63,257 nt of DNA from contig CAZXYS010000025.1 in the NCBI GenBank assembly GCA_964645005.1, positions 1-63,257 on the forward strand. The letters run 5' to 3'. The position numbers and the translations under genes are program-made. The notes beneath the pieces were generated by a model. That model saw only the letters and a program-made list of their open reading frames with translations, searched no databases and had not been told where the DNA came from. Of this stretch, positions 34,968-45,012 are shown in pieces. The stretch comes from CAZXYS01 sp964645005. GTDB taxonomy: Bacteria; Bacteroidota; Ignavibacteria; Kapaibacteriales; UBA2268. The stretch's first letter is position 1. Every line of letters begins with the position of its first letter.

Positions 34968-36648
34968 CTATTTATTGACAATAATTTTGTATTGATTACC
35001 TTCCAAATCATTCAGGTATAAATTTACATTTCCAGGTGAGTCCAACTCATATTCAATAAAGAGAGTATTGTCAGCAGGATTAGGATAGGCATTTTTTATT
35101 AATGTTATATTTGATTCTTGACTTTCAACATTCACGATATTTTCAATGTTTACAAGCCTGAAAAAATTGCAACCTCCGTAACCCACTAAATACTTATTAT
35201 CATGAGAAATATCGTAAACTGTTCCTGAAATGAACTGTAATTCACGCTTAAGTTGGTTAGTGGTCAAATCGAATATTTTAGCAGTACCCTGACCAGTTAT
35301 CAGATAACGACCGTCATTTGTAAATAAAGTCCTTTCATAGGGCTTCCCAACATAAAAATATACAGAATCTCCCGTATCTAAATTAATATAATCTAACCCG
35401 TCATTATAATATTTATTAGGGTAATGTCCGGCATCAATAAATACATGCTGAACAGCTATTTGATTACCGGCAGGTGAAAAAACAGGATACATCCCGCTGA
35501 CTTCTCTCACAATTTCATCCTTTTCTATATCATATATAAATGTTCTGTCACCGCTAAAAGCTAAATATTTATCATCATAAGAAAATGATAAACTACGAAT
35601 TCGTTGAATACCATCTTCATAATAATAATATGGATGAGCTGGTGGTAAATCCTGGTTGTCAATTTTTTTAATTAGTTCCCAATTTTCAGTTTCATAAATT
35701 AATAATCCCCCATAACCGCCAGCTATAGCAAGCAAGGAATCATTGTTCGAGAATTCATTGTCTCTAAATATATAACCATCTAATTTTATTTCTTTTATTT
35801 TCTTCCATATATTAACATTCCATATTGAAACTAAGCTGCCAGTTTCTGTCATGACAAAATATTTACCGTCACTAGTAAAGCTACATGGTCCTGCTCCAAC
35901 AACCGTCTCAACTTCCTCAGTTGCAGCGACAGTTGAATTATCAAAAAACTTTATAATTGAGCCTGTTTCTGCATCCCATATACTAAAATACCCCCCAAAA
36001 CTCCAGCTGCAATATATTTGTCATCATGAGAGAACTTAGCTTGTCGGAAATTTCCTCCCCTCTGCCAGACTACTTCAGGATCTGTGGGTTCGGTAGCACC
36101 GTAGAGTAATAATTCATCTAAATAAAATTGCCGAGTATCTGTTATACCCCATATAGCTATTTCCAATTTTTCTACCATCCTATAAATGTTTTGTTGCCAT
36201 GTAACAGCTGCATCAGTATCAAAATCATTTGTGATTCCAATTTTTTTATGTGATGGACTATAATCTATGGCATCACCATTAATATAAACCCATCCATCTG
36301 ATCCTTGTGAGCAAAACATTCCCATCCATTTAAATTTAACTCGTTCGACATAAGTCGGCTCATCAAAAGTAATTGTGAGAATAGCTCTATTAGGCTGTTC
36401 GAAATATGGCAAGTTTGAATCAGCGCAATTCTCAGTGCAATCGGTGCTCCCAAAAGTAAAACATTTATTTCCATCTAAGGCATCAGATTCAATTATCCCC
36501 GGCGGCACAATAAAATTGCCTGCCATATTAATACTTATGAGCGGATCGAGTTCGTCTTCAAAGTTCTCCCCTAATACTATATTAGAAGAGTAAGCCGGTA
36601 TTAAATTAGAAATAAAACCAGCAAAAGAACTAGATTTCTTGTTACCAT
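34968..36648 (-). pseudogene. Broken surface propeller protein (WD40-like, truncated T9SS tail)
   Basis: One gene can be rebuilt from three frames. It starts at the ATG at 36648, preceded by AGAGAGG, with MVTRNLVLLLVLFLI (signal peptide). A shift near 36615 leads to NLIPAYSSNIVLGENFEDE, which joins the 191-codon frame ending at 35951. A second shift at a C6/G6 run near 35990 is needed to pass from AAGVLGG to YFSIWDAETGSIIKF and the 294-codon frame. The middle is a lectin/discoidin-like domain; the rest is WD40-like blades (YLAFSGDRTFIYDIEK and similar). The sorting domain NAYPNPADNTLFIEYELDS stops early at KIIVNK. It is decaying, or variable at homopolymers. Confidence 0.8.
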
Positions 36649-36981
36649 TTTATAACCTCTCTTTAAATCTATAAAAATAATTATTTTCTGAGAATCACCT
36701 GCAATTGCTAATGTCTTCTTCCCACTGCGCCGTATCTAAATATCCTTACTTTGTTGTTGATTTATTCATCAATTTTTTCTCTAAAATAAGCAAATCGGAC
36801 AATTTCTTGTGAAAAATGACTGACCGGCTTATTTTTTCTTTTGTTTTTTCATTTGGATTCTTTTTCTCTTTATAAAATAAAAATAATATCTAAAAAATTT
36901 TAAAAAAATAAAATTTTAAATTATCTTGTAAAATTGTATTGATTATAAATTACAAGTATTAATAAAAAAGGACTCTGCATT

Positions 36982-38640
36982 ATGATTAAGCATTTAGGAT
37001 TAGTTTTAGCATTTTTAGCATTTCTCTCTTTGAACAGAAGCGCCGAGGGCGCCTGCACGAATCTTCTCGTATCCCGCGGGGCTGCCGAGGATAGTTCCGT
37101 AATGATCACTTACAACGCCGACGCCGGCGGTTTCATGGAGCAGCTATATTACAAGCCCGCTGCCGACCATGAACCCGGCGACTCCGTCAAGGTTTTCGAC
37201 TGGGATACGGGGAAATATCTCGGCAAAATCGCCCAGGTTGACCATACATACAGAGTCGTAGGTAATATGAATGAGCACCAGGTAGCTATCGGCGAGACGA
37301 CTTTCACCGGGCTCAAAGAATTGCGCGATACGACAGGTATAATCGATTACGGCAGCCTCATGAGGCTTGCTTTGCAGCGCGCTAAAACAGCACGCGAAGC
37401 TGTCGATGTGATGACAGGTCTCGTAGAAGAATACGGCTACTACAGCACCGGTGAATCATTCTCAATTTCCGATCCCGATGAAGTCTGGATAATGGAAATG
37501 ATTGGCAAGGGCGGAATTGAGAAAGGTGCTGTCTGGGTTGCCAGGCGCGTACCCGACGGCTATATCTGCGCCCACGCGAATCAATCCAGAATTACTCAAT
37601 TCCCAATGGATGACCCCGAAAATTGCCTGTATTCAGAAGATGTCATTAGTTTCGCCAAAGAGCAGGGGCATTACGATCCCGAGAAGGACGGCGAATTCAG
37701 CTTTGCGGATACATACTGCCCGCTTGAACCGGGTGGATTGCTGTATTGCGAAGGGCGTGTCTGGCGTCTGTTTGAAAGGGCAGCACCGTCATTGAATCTA
37801 TCCCCTGAATATTGGCGCGCTGTAAAAGGCGCCGAGCCTTATCCTCTCTGGGTAAAGCCTGATGAAAAACTATCCGTCGCAGATGTTATCGACCTCATGC
37901 GCGACCACTTCGAAGATACGCCATGGGATATGACCGAAGGTCTCGCAGCCGGTCCATTCAACTGTCCGTATCGCTGGAAGCCGTTGCAATGGCAGCTATC
38001 CGACGATACTACGAAAAGCTACGGCTGGGGACGTCCGGTATCCACACAGCAAACGGCTTTTGCCTTCGTTACGCAGAGCAGGAACTGGCTGCCGGACGAG
38101 ATAGGCGGTGTCTTCTGGTACGGCGTTGATGACAATTACTCGAATGTGTATATGCCGCTCTACTGCAGCCTGCAGGAAGTACCCCACTCGCTAAATGTAG
38201 GCAGTATCAAGGATTTCACTCTGGAATCGGCATTCTGGGTGTTCAATCTTGTCGCGAATAAGGCTTACACGAAATATTCTTACATTATCAAGGATATACG
38301 GAAGGTACAAAAAGAGATTGAATCACGCTTCCATGAAACTCAGCACGCTATAGATAAAGCAGCGATGGCACTGTATACAGAAGACCCGGCAAAAGCAGAG
38401 GACTTCCTCAGCAATTATTCCGTCAGTCAGGTCGGCAGAACTGTAGATGCCTGGCGGAAGCTGTGGGAGCACCTCGTAGTGAAATATAACGACGGCTACA
38501 TTAACGACGTAAGAAAAGCCGGCGGTCGCAAGCCTAAAGGAGTCAGCTACGGCGATGAATTCCTGAAGCGTGTCCTCAAAGACCGCCCGGGATATTATGA
38601 CGTCGAGTGGCGCGACGCGGATAAGACCATGACAGATTGA
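36982..38640 (+). CDS. Peptidase C69 family dipeptidase
   Basis: 552 residues. A signal peptide (HLGLVLAFLAFLSLNRSAEG) ends before Cys25 in GACTNLLVSRGA; in this Ntn-hydrolase family that Cys becomes the N-terminal nucleophile after processing. VGNMNEHQVAIGETTF and YYSTGESFSISDPDEVWIME are family blocks. It should hydrolyse dipeptides in the periplasm or outside the cell. The gene is GC-richer than the AT-rich leader in front of it. It is monocistronic with its own terminator. Confidence 0.9.
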   Translation: MIKHLGLVLAFLAFLSLNRSAEGACTNLLVSRGAAEDSSVMITYNADAGGFMEQLYYKPAADHEPGDSVKVFDWDTGKYLGKIAQVDHTYRVVGNMNEHQVAIGETTFTGLKELRDTTGIIDYGSLMRLALQRAKTAREAVDVMTGLVEEYGYYSTGESFSISDPDEVWIMEMIGKGGIEKGAVWVARRVPDGYICAHANQSRITQFPMDDPENCLYSEDVISFAKEQGHYDPEKDGEFSFADTYCPLEPGGLLYCEGRVWRLFERAAPSLNLSPEYWRAVKGAEPYPLWVKPDEKLSVADVIDLMRDHFEDTPWDMTEGLAAGPFNCPYRWKPLQWQLSDDTTKSYGWGRPVSTQQTAFAFVTQSRNWLPDEIGGVFWYGVDDNYSNVYMPLYCSLQEVPHSLNVGSIKDFTLESAFWVFNLVANKAYTKYSYIIKDIRKVQKEIESRFHETQHAIDKAAMALYTEDPAKAEDFLSNYSVSQVGRTVDAWRKLWEHLVVKYNDGYINDVRKAGGRKPKGVSYGDEFLKRVLKDRPGYYDVEWRDADKTMTD

Positions 38641-38667
38641 TTTGGATATTATTATCTATAGATTTTA

Positions 38668-38696
38668 AGCCGGGGATTACATTCTCCGGCTTTTTT
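38668..38696 (+). terminator. Rho-independent terminator
   Basis: An AGCCGGGGA/TCTCCGGCT stem with one G-U pair is followed by six T, 27 nt after the C69 peptidase stop. Confidence 0.88.
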
Positions 38697-38833
38697 CATA
38701 AATTCAATGAATTGAATAAATCCAAGATATTGATTTTCCATATACAAAATTGAATCTGTTCTTTAAAATTTTACGAAGTTTCAGTAATTTTAAGGTTTAT
38801 TATGAATGAATATGAACAAAAACGGATAATTAT

Positions 38834-40882
38834 ATGATAGTCAAAGAATTATTGAATCCAAACAGCATAGTGGTGATAGGTGCATCCAATGATGTTCAAA
38901 AGCCCGGCGGGAAGGCATTAAAGAATCTCGTCCAGGGCGGATACGACGGTAAGATCATGGCTATGAATCCCAAAGAAACAGAAGTACAGGGAATAAAATG
39001 CGCCCAACAGCTTTCCGAATTGGACAACGTTGATCTGGCAATAATAGCCGTAGCTTCAAAGTTCATTCCTGATACGGCAGCTTATCTCGCAAAAGAAAAC
39101 AACACCAAAGCTTTTATAGTTCTCTCAGCCGGTTTTAGTGAAATTGGGCATGAAGGAAAGGAACTTGAAGATAAGATAGTAGAAACGGTTAACAATGTTG
39201 GAGGATCGCTCATAGGTCCAAACTGCATCGGCGTTCTTACACCCCGATATAAAGGCACTTTTGCCGGACCAATACCCAAGCTTGATCCAAAGGGCTGTGA
39301 CTTTGTAACCGGTTCAGGCGCAACGGCTTGCTTCATTTTAGAGCAGGCTGTCACGATGGGGCTTTCGTTTGCAAGCCTGTTTTCAGTCGGGAACAGCGCT
39401 CAGACAGGTGTCGAGGAAGTTATTAAACATTGGGATGAGACCTTCGAGCAGGGCAAAAGCTCAGAAATCAAAATAATATATACCGAACAAATTGAAAAAC
39501 CCGCCCTGTTTTTAAAGCATGCACGCTCGCTTATTAATAAAGGCTGCCGAATAGCAGCATTGAAAGCCGGGACAACAGAAGCAGGCTCGAGAGCGGTTTC
39601 ATCGCATACCGGTGCTTTGGCTGGCTCCGATAAAGCTGTGGATGCCCTGTTTAATAAAGCGGGAGTTGTTCGCGTCTATTCACGGCAGGAACTCCTAAAT
39701 GTAGCAGCAGTGTTTAATGTTAAGAAGCTGAAAGGAGATAGATTAGCCGTAATAACTCATGCCGGAGGTCCCGGCGTTATGCTTACGGACACTTTAGCCA
39801 AAGAAGGCATGCAAATACCCAAAATAGAGGGCAAAGCAGCCGACGAGCTGAAGGAACAACTTTTCCATGGCGCGGCTGTTGGAAATCCCATCGATATATT
39901 GGCTACGGGGACACCGGAGCAACTGGGTATAATTCTGGATTATGTCGATGATAGATTTGATAATATTGACGGCTCGGTCGTGATTTTCGGCACTCCCGGA
40001 ATGTTTGATGTCACACCGGCTTATGATGTTCTTTGGGATAAGATGAATAAGTGTAAGAAGCCTATATTCCCGGTACTGCCCTCTATAGTTGAGGCTAAAG
40101 ACGCTGTTGAGCATTTCCTCTCTCTTGGCGGCGTGAATATTCCTGATGAAGCAGCAATGGGCAAAGCACTTGGTAAAGTATATCATACACCACAACCGGC
40201 TCCTGAAATCCAATTACCGGAAATAGATACTGAGAGGATCAGATTTATTATCGATAAAGCACAAATCGATTATCTATTGCCCGAAGATGTGCAGGGATTA
40301 CTGGATGCAGCAAGTATACCAAGAGTAAACCAGGATGTGGTGAAATCTGTCGAAGAAGCTGTTGAGTCGGCTCATAGAAACGGCTTCCCGATTGTGATGA
40401 AAGTTGTCGGACCGGTGCATAAATCAGATGTTGGCGGAGTGGCTCTTAATATCCAAACAAAGGAAGCTGTCAAAGAGCATTACGAGAAAATGATGGAGAT
40501 TAAGGATGCTGAGGGTGTTCTTATCCAGCCTATGATAAAAGGTACGGAAATTTTCGCAGGCGCTAATTATGAGGAAAATTTCGGACATATAATCTTATGC
40601 GGTTTGGGCGGCATTTTCATAGAAGTGCTAAAAGACGTATCATATGGATTGGCGCCGCTGGACAAATCAGAAGCGCTGCGTATGATACGAAGCATTCGTT
40701 CTTATGATATAATCAAGGGTGTTCGCGGACAGGAAGGCGTAAATGAATATATTTTTGCTGATATCCTTGTCAGGCTCTCGGCTCTTTTGACAGCCGCCCC
40801 GGAAATCAAGGAACTGGATATGAATCCGCTGTTGGGAGATATGAAATCGATAAGGGTTGTGGACGCAAGGATCAGGATATAG
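38834..40882 (+). CDS. Acetate-CoA ligase family protein (ADP-forming, fused subunits)
   Basis: 682 residues. The CoA-binding domain opens with PNSIVVIGASNDVQKPGGKA. The succinyl-CoA-ligase-like domains follow, with LIGPNCIGVL and the phospho-His region AVSSHTGALAGSD (His near residue 257). From about residue 460 an ATP-grasp domain is present (GFPIVMKVVGPVHKSDVGGV, then LIQPMIKGTEIFAGANYE and LGGIFIEVLKDV, ending DMNPLLG). It converts acyl-CoA, ADP and phosphate to acid and ATP, or the reverse. Pat-type acetyltransferases share the first part, but no GNAT domain is present. This suggests fermentative or peptide-based energy metabolism. Confidence 0.9.
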   Translation: MIVKELLNPNSIVVIGASNDVQKPGGKALKNLVQGGYDGKIMAMNPKETEVQGIKCAQQLSELDNVDLAIIAVASKFIPDTAAYLAKENNTKAFIVLSAGFSEIGHEGKELEDKIVETVNNVGGSLIGPNCIGVLTPRYKGTFAGPIPKLDPKGCDFVTGSGATACFILEQAVTMGLSFASLFSVGNSAQTGVEEVIKHWDETFEQGKSSEIKIIYTEQIEKPALFLKHARSLINKGCRIAALKAGTTEAGSRAVSSHTGALAGSDKAVDALFNKAGVVRVYSRQELLNVAAVFNVKKLKGDRLAVITHAGGPGVMLTDTLAKEGMQIPKIEGKAADELKEQLFHGAAVGNPIDILATGTPEQLGIILDYVDDRFDNIDGSVVIFGTPGMFDVTPAYDVLWDKMNKCKKPIFPVLPSIVEAKDAVEHFLSLGGVNIPDEAAMGKALGKVYHTPQPAPEIQLPEIDTERIRFIIDKAQIDYLLPEDVQGLLDAASIPRVNQDVVKSVEEAVESAHRNGFPIVMKVVGPVHKSDVGGVALNIQTKEAVKEHYEKMMEIKDAEGVLIQPMIKGTEIFAGANYEENFGHIILCGLGGIFIEVLKDVSYGLAPLDKSEALRMIRSIRSYDIIKGVRGQEGVNEYIFADILVRLSALLTAAPEIKELDMNPLLGDMKSIRVVDARIRI

Positions 40883-40946
40883 ATAAATCCAGCGCAGCTT
40901 GATTAAATTAATTTGAAAGCTTAAGACTAAAATTTTATTTTATTAT

Positions 40947-40984
40947 CCCCGTTTTTAAGATTTAAAAGACGGGGTGTTTTTTTT
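40947..40984 (+). terminator. Rho-independent terminator
   Basis: A CCCCGT/ACGGGG stem, extended by T/A pairs, is followed by TG and T8, 65 nt after the ligase stop. Confidence 0.85.
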
Positions 40985-41057
40985 AATAAGATAAAATATT
41001 TATTTATCAAGTGTTTATCATGTATCAATTTTTTTATTACTTTTTCTAATATAATAA

Positions 41058-41258
41058 TACCGGATTATGCATTAGAATATGAACCATCTCTTGTTCCCCC
41101 TCCTCCCGGCGGCAGAAGGTAAGAGTTTAAGATTCCACCCCGTCACGCTTCGCGTGCCACCCCTCAATGAGGGGAATAAGATTTCTGCCCTGCTAAAGCA
41201 GGATCTAAAGACATTCGCAGGAATGACAATCTCATACTTTTGGGTCAGCTTTCAAACA
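41058..41258. repeat. Mosaic intergenic repeat block C
   Basis: 41058-41082 is the reverse complement of the TTCTAATGCAATATCCGG unit of blocks A and B. 41134-41185 is the reverse complement of 4079-4172 in part, with its CCCCTC/GAGGGG hairpin at 41160-41174. 41144-41156 (CACGC, TTC, GCGTG) and 41189-41202 (CCTGC, TAAA, GCAGG) are further palindromes. 41234-41254 resembles the right end of the MITE. Confidence 0.65.
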
Positions 41259-41263
41259 ATTTT

Positions 41264-42709
41264 CTACGACTTCCTCAATGTGTGCCGCAGCGACATATAG
41301 CCGACCATGCCGAAGCCCAGCAGGAATAATAGCTGGAATGGAATTGCGGCTATCTCGAGGTAGAAAGCCGATATGCCGATGCCTACAATGAAATATACCG
41401 CCATCAGCAGTTCTATGAAAACAGCTTTGCTGATTTTTTTCTCAGTGTATTTTTTGATAATAGGAATCTTGCCGTCACCGGATTTGGGGGTGCGGGTGAA
41501 GCCCGATTTTTTATTGATAAGGGCTTCGAAGACGGCTTTCGTGTTGTTTATCGCGAAGCCCATACTGCCGGACAGGAATATCGGGAATAAGAGCAGACGC
41601 CTTCGCCAATCGAGGTGCAGGGCCTTTTGCGCGAACATGTAGAACAGGAATGTCGAGATCGACGCCAGCACGAATATCGACATCATCGAGTAAAATTCGT
41701 CGAAGCCGCCAATGGTATTCTTGATGACCACGAGCGGGATGTTCAAAAAGCCGACAACTATTATAAATGGAAATACGATGTTGCTGGTGAGGTGTACCAG
41801 GCATTCGAACTTAACTTTCAGCGGCAGGTCGGATTTGAAGACCTTCGGCAGCATTTTCTTGGCTGTTTCGACGGCGCCCTTAGTCCAGCGAAACTGCTGG
41901 GTCTTGAGCGCGTTGATGTCAGCAGGCAGCTCTGCCGGTGAAGTTACGTCGTTGAGAAAGATGAACTTCCAGCCGCGGAGCTGCGCGCGGTAGCTGAGGT
42001 CCATATCCTCGGTCAGTGTGTCCGGCTGCCAGTTGCCAGCGTCGATAATGCAGGACTTGCGCCAAATGCCCGCCGTACCGTTGAAGTTAATGAAGAAGCC
42101 GGCGTTATTTCTCACCTGCTGTTCGAGGACGAAGTGTCCATCAAGAGCCAATGCCTGCGCGCGGGTAAGGAAGGAATTTTCTTCGTTGAGGTGTTCCCAG
42201 CGAGTCTGCACCATGCCTGCATTCGGATTATTAAAATGAGGTACGGTGGATTTCAGGAAATCGGGTTTTGGAACGAAATCCGCGTCGAATATGGCAATGA
42301 ATTCGCCTTCGGCATGTTCCAATCCTTCTTTCAGGGCGCCTGCTTTAAAGCCTTCCCTGTTTTCCCTGTGCATGAATTTGATATTATAGCCGTTGGCTTT
42401 GTATTCATCTACCAATTTTTTGGATACTTCGGTAGTGTCGTCGGTAGAGTCGTCCAGGACCTGGATCTCGAGTTTATCTTTCGGATAGTCGAAGGCGCAA
42501 ACTGATCGGATGAGCCGTTCGACAACATTGTATTCATTGAATATAGGAAGTTGCACCGTGACTTTCGGGTATACCTCGGGCATTTTCGGATCGGGTCTTT
42601 TATCGCCGGAGGTTTTTCTGTAATAGTACAGGAGTACCAGCCCGTGAATACCGAATCCGAACAGGATGCTTAACGAAATAAAATAAATAATTAATATCAG
42701 GTGTTCCAT
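41264..42709 (-). CDS. Processive family 2 glycosyltransferase, membrane-bound
   Basis: 481 residues. One N-terminal helix (ILIIYFISLSILFGFGIHGL) precedes the GT2 domain. Motifs are VTVQLPIFNEYNVVERLIRS, LDDSTDDT, IFDADFVPKPDF (the DxD), TEDMDLSYRAQLRGW and QQFRWTKG, which matches the Q(Q/R)xRW of cellulose/mannan-type processive enzymes. Four further helices follow (FPFIIVVGFLNIPLVVI and others). It should build or extend a polysaccharide across the inner membrane. It is last of three minus-strand genes after MBL hydrolase and LptE. Confidence 0.92.
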   Translation of the reverse strand: MEHLILIIYFISLSILFGFGIHGLVLLYYYRKTSGDKRPDPKMPEVYPKVTVQLPIFNEYNVVERLIRSVCAFDYPKDKLEIQVLDDSTDDTTEVSKKLVDEYKANGYNIKFMHRENREGFKAGALKEGLEHAEGEFIAIFDADFVPKPDFLKSTVPHFNNPNAGMVQTRWEHLNEENSFLTRAQALALDGHFVLEQQVRNNAGFFINFNGTAGIWRKSCIIDAGNWQPDTLTEDMDLSYRAQLRGWKFIFLNDVTSPAELPADINALKTQQFRWTKGAVETAKKMLPKVFKSDLPLKVKFECLVHLTSNIVFPFIIVVGFLNIPLVVIKNTIGGFDEFYSMMSIFVLASISTFLFYMFAQKALHLDWRRRLLLFPIFLSGSMGFAINNTKAVFEALINKKSGFTRTPKSGDGKIPIIKKYTEKKISKAVFIELLMAVYFIVGIGISAFYLEIAAIPFQLLFLLGFGMVGYMSLRHTLRKS

Positions 42710-42767
42710 AGGCGGAGTCCTGCTCCCCTATTGTTCTCAATAATTTTTTACTGATTAAATCTATCTT

Positions 42768-43307
42768 TTACCAGCCGGAAACCACAGAGAGCATAATATC
42801 CTCCGCTGTTTGTTCCAGCGCCCTGTTAACCGCTTCGTCCCTACCAGCCTGAGCATTTGCGATTTCGTAAGTACCAAAATTTGAAAAAGACTTATTCCAG
42901 ATTTCTTTATTTTTTACTGCGTCAAAATACTCAGCCTTACAGGTAACGGTAATCTTACGTTCTGTTTCCAAATCTCCGCGCTGACTGCCCCTCGAGCCAA
43001 CTGTCATTGTTTCATCCCTTATTGATGATATCGAAACACTCAATCTTGCGTCTCCGCCATTTTCAACTAACTCAAAAGAATTGTCATCTCTGAAAACTTC
43101 GAGCAACTGCTGCGACAACTTATCTCTATAGCTCGGATTCCCGAAACCGCTATTGTCTTCAACAGTTGCAATGTACAATGTATTTAAATGTTCGGGTATT
43201 GACCCGCCTGTAAAAGAATAACACCCGCCAAGGGTGACTATTATAGATATACAAATTAAGCAAAGATAATCAGAAAAAATATTACTTAATAATGAAATAA
43301 TTTTCAT
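42768..43307 (-). CDS. LptE-family lipoprotein
   Basis: 179 residues. A long signal with ISIIVTLGGC gives Cys29 as the lipidation site. YSFTGGSIPEHLNTLYIATVEDNSG is the LptE/RlpB opening, followed by YRDKLSQQLLEVFRDDNSFELVENGGDARL and NRALEQTAEDIMLSVVSGW at the end. LptE plugs the LptD barrel that inserts lipopolysaccharide into the outer leaflet. LptD is not in the window. It lies between an MBL hydrolase and GT2 on the minus strand, 58 nt ahead of the GT2 gene. Confidence 0.87.
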   Translation of the reverse strand: MKIISLLSNIFSDYLCLICISIIVTLGGCYSFTGGSIPEHLNTLYIATVEDNSGFGNPSYRDKLSQQLLEVFRDDNSFELVENGGDARLSVSISSIRDETMTVGSRGSQRGDLETERKITVTCKAEYFDAVKNKEIWNKSFSNFGTYEIANAQAGRDEAVNRALEQTAEDIMLSVVSGW

Positions 43308-43336
43308 GTATCGCTAAATTGTTGATAAATAATCAA

Positions 43337-43981
43337 TTAAATAACAATCCCATTATTCAAAAAAGGATTGTTTTTTCTTTCTTCGCCAATTGTTGTTGTC
43401 GCTCCATGACCACTGTAAATCTTATAATCATCGGGCAAAGACATTAATTCTCGCTTAATAGAATCTATGAGCTGCTTGCCCGAACCGCCCGGAAGGTCGA
43501 CTCTGCCTACACTTCCGAAGAACAATGTATCGCCTGCAAACACCAGGCGATTATCGTGATCTATCAAACAGACACCACCTTCGGTATGCCCGGGCGTATG
43601 TCTGATTTCGAATGTAATTTTGCCGCAGTTAATTTTTTTGCCATGCCTTAAATAATTATCTGCGGTAATTGGCTCTATCGTGAAGGGTAATGGAAATACG
43701 GAATTATTCATAGGATCCTTGATTCTGTATTCATCATCTTCATGTACATATATCGGTGCATTTGTTAATTCACGCAATTTCCCTGCCTCCGCAGTGTGAT
43801 CCCAGTGAGTATGTGTTAATATTATGGAATCCAACTCGAGCGATCTTTCTTTTATTTCGGATAGATAGCGCTCGGAAGATTCTAATGGGACATCTACAGC
43901 GCAGCTTTTGCCGCTGGTTTCATCTAATATTAAATAACCGTTTGTTTCTACCGGTCCCGCTGGAATAGGTATTATATCCAT
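43337..43981 (-). CDS. MBL-fold metallo-hydrolase (glyoxalase II-like)
   Basis: 214 residues. THTHWDH at residues 56-62 is the HxHxDH metal site. HTPGHTEGGVCLI, VFAGDTLFFGSVGRVDLPGG and YSGHGATTTIGEER complete the glyoxalase II/YcbL pattern. It probably hydrolyses a thioester such as lactoylglutathione or a related thiol adduct. It is the first gene of the three-gene minus-strand run ending with GT2. Confidence 0.92.
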   Translation of the reverse strand: MDIIPIPAGPVETNGYLILDETSGKSCAVDVPLESSERYLSEIKERSLELDSIILTHTHWDHTAEAGKLRELTNAPIYVHEDDEYRIKDPMNNSVFPLPFTIEPITADNYLRHGKKINCGKITFEIRHTPGHTEGGVCLIDHDNRLVFAGDTLFFGSVGRVDLPGGSGKQLIDSIKRELMSLPDDYKIYSGHGATTTIGEERKNNPFLNNGIVI

Positions 43982-44168
43982 AGATTGTTTCTATTATTTC
44001 ATCAATTTAAAAGCCAAATATATGATATATATCACAAAAATTAAAATTAATAAAATTTTTATAAGAATGACCATTAAAAAATATTCATAAAATTATAAAA
44101 TTTAATCCGAATGACAAATCTTTTTATGGAAAAACTTTTTGAAAGGAATATTTTATTTAAATATTAGC

Positions 44169-44220
44169 AGATGAGGCTGTCTCATAAGCGATTAATTCTT
44201 GCCACACTTTGACTCCGCTT
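44169..44220. mobile_element. MITE-like element, left end only
   Basis: AGATGAGGCTGTCTCATAAG at 44169-44188 matches the left terminal repeat of copy 1, and CACTTTGACTCCGCTTAGT continues like the interior of copy 2. No right end is found before the promoter at 44507. The surrounding stretch 43982-44506 has no recognised gene. Confidence 0.55.
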
Positions 44221-44506
44221 AGTATGAAACGATAGAGCCACATTTAAGTTATTCTGATTTATCCACTGACCGTCTTTCATTAATCTGTAGTAATGAGAAA
44301 GTAACCACAATATTAGCCATATATGTAAGTAATAACCGGCTAAATTATTCTTACATAGTATATTATACAATAAATTGCTTGTTGATACTTCACTAAATAA
44401 ATATGCGATACAGATTTAGTTAAATTATGAAAATAAATATTGAACATAAATTTATGTGAATTTATTCCCAATATTAAGCTAATTTAAGCTCTTAGTCTGT
44501 GTTGAC

Positions 44507-44537
44507 TTGTTAAATTGACAAAAATTTATTATTTTTG
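44507..44537 (+). promoter_or_regulatory. Bacteroidota-type promoter for the 44580 gene and rpsU
   Basis: TTG at 44507-44509, a 20-nt spacer, then TATTTTTG at 44530-44537 (TAnnTTTG). The predicted start of transcription is about 44543, leaving a leader of about 37 nt. Confidence 0.6.
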
Positions 44538-44579
44538 TAGTCCTGTTTTTTGATAATACAGAATATGGAGAAATAGCTA

Positions 44580-44981
44580 ATGGCAGGCAGAAAAAGATCT
44601 AGACGCGCAAAGTATATTACTCTTTATTCCCCGTTTTTAATGAAGGAAACCAAGCATGAGTTAATCGGGGAGCCAATCGAAACGGATAAGGGAAGGCATC
44701 AATGGGCGCGTTGTACACGGAGCAGACACTCTCAGCTTGTTAATCTCGACGCCATCGAAGCCGAGCAGGATAAATCAAGAGCTGTCGTTCATATATCCCG
44801 TGAAGATGCCAAAAAATATACTCCTAAATCGGAATTTCAGATCGGCGACGTTATTTTTCATACGGTATGGGACGATGTCGGAATCGTAAGAGCCAAAGAA
44901 GTCATGAGCAATGGCCAGAATTCTATCATTGTTCAATTCGAAAAAAATAACGAAAAACGTTTAATTGAAAATTTCACTTAA
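44580..44981 (+). CDS. Conserved hypothetical protein with tudor/UvrD-tail-like C-terminus
   Basis: 133 residues, function not recognised. The N-terminus is basic (MAGRKRSRRAKYITLYSP) and could contact nucleic acid. GRHQWARCTRSRHSQLVNLDAI follows. The last 45 residues (FQIGDVIFHTVWDDVGIVRAK, then NSIIVQFEKNNEKRLIENF) have the pattern of the small beta-barrel at the end of UvrD helicases or of CarD-like domains: 'GD.V.H...G.G.V......I.V.F....K.L'. It is followed by the ribosomal protein bS21 gene, so it may act in transcription or translation. That role is inferred. Confidence 0.6.
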   Translation: MAGRKRSRRAKYITLYSPFLMKETKHELIGEPIETDKGRHQWARCTRSRHSQLVNLDAIEAEQDKSRAVVHISREDAKKYTPKSEFQIGDVIFHTVWDDVGIVRAKEVMSNGQNSIIVQFEKNNEKRLIENFT

Positions 44982-45012
44982 TTTTATAAACAAATCGAAA
45001 GGTGGTATTATA

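Noticed and set aside
38834..40882. Protein acetyltransferase (Pat) instead of acyl-CoA ligase
   Set aside because: Pat proteins carry a GNAT domain; here the C-terminal part is an ATP-grasp domain.
44182..44370. 62-codon minus-strand frame with hydrophobic stretch
   Set aside because: It overlaps the MITE left end and shows no transposase motif that I could confirm.
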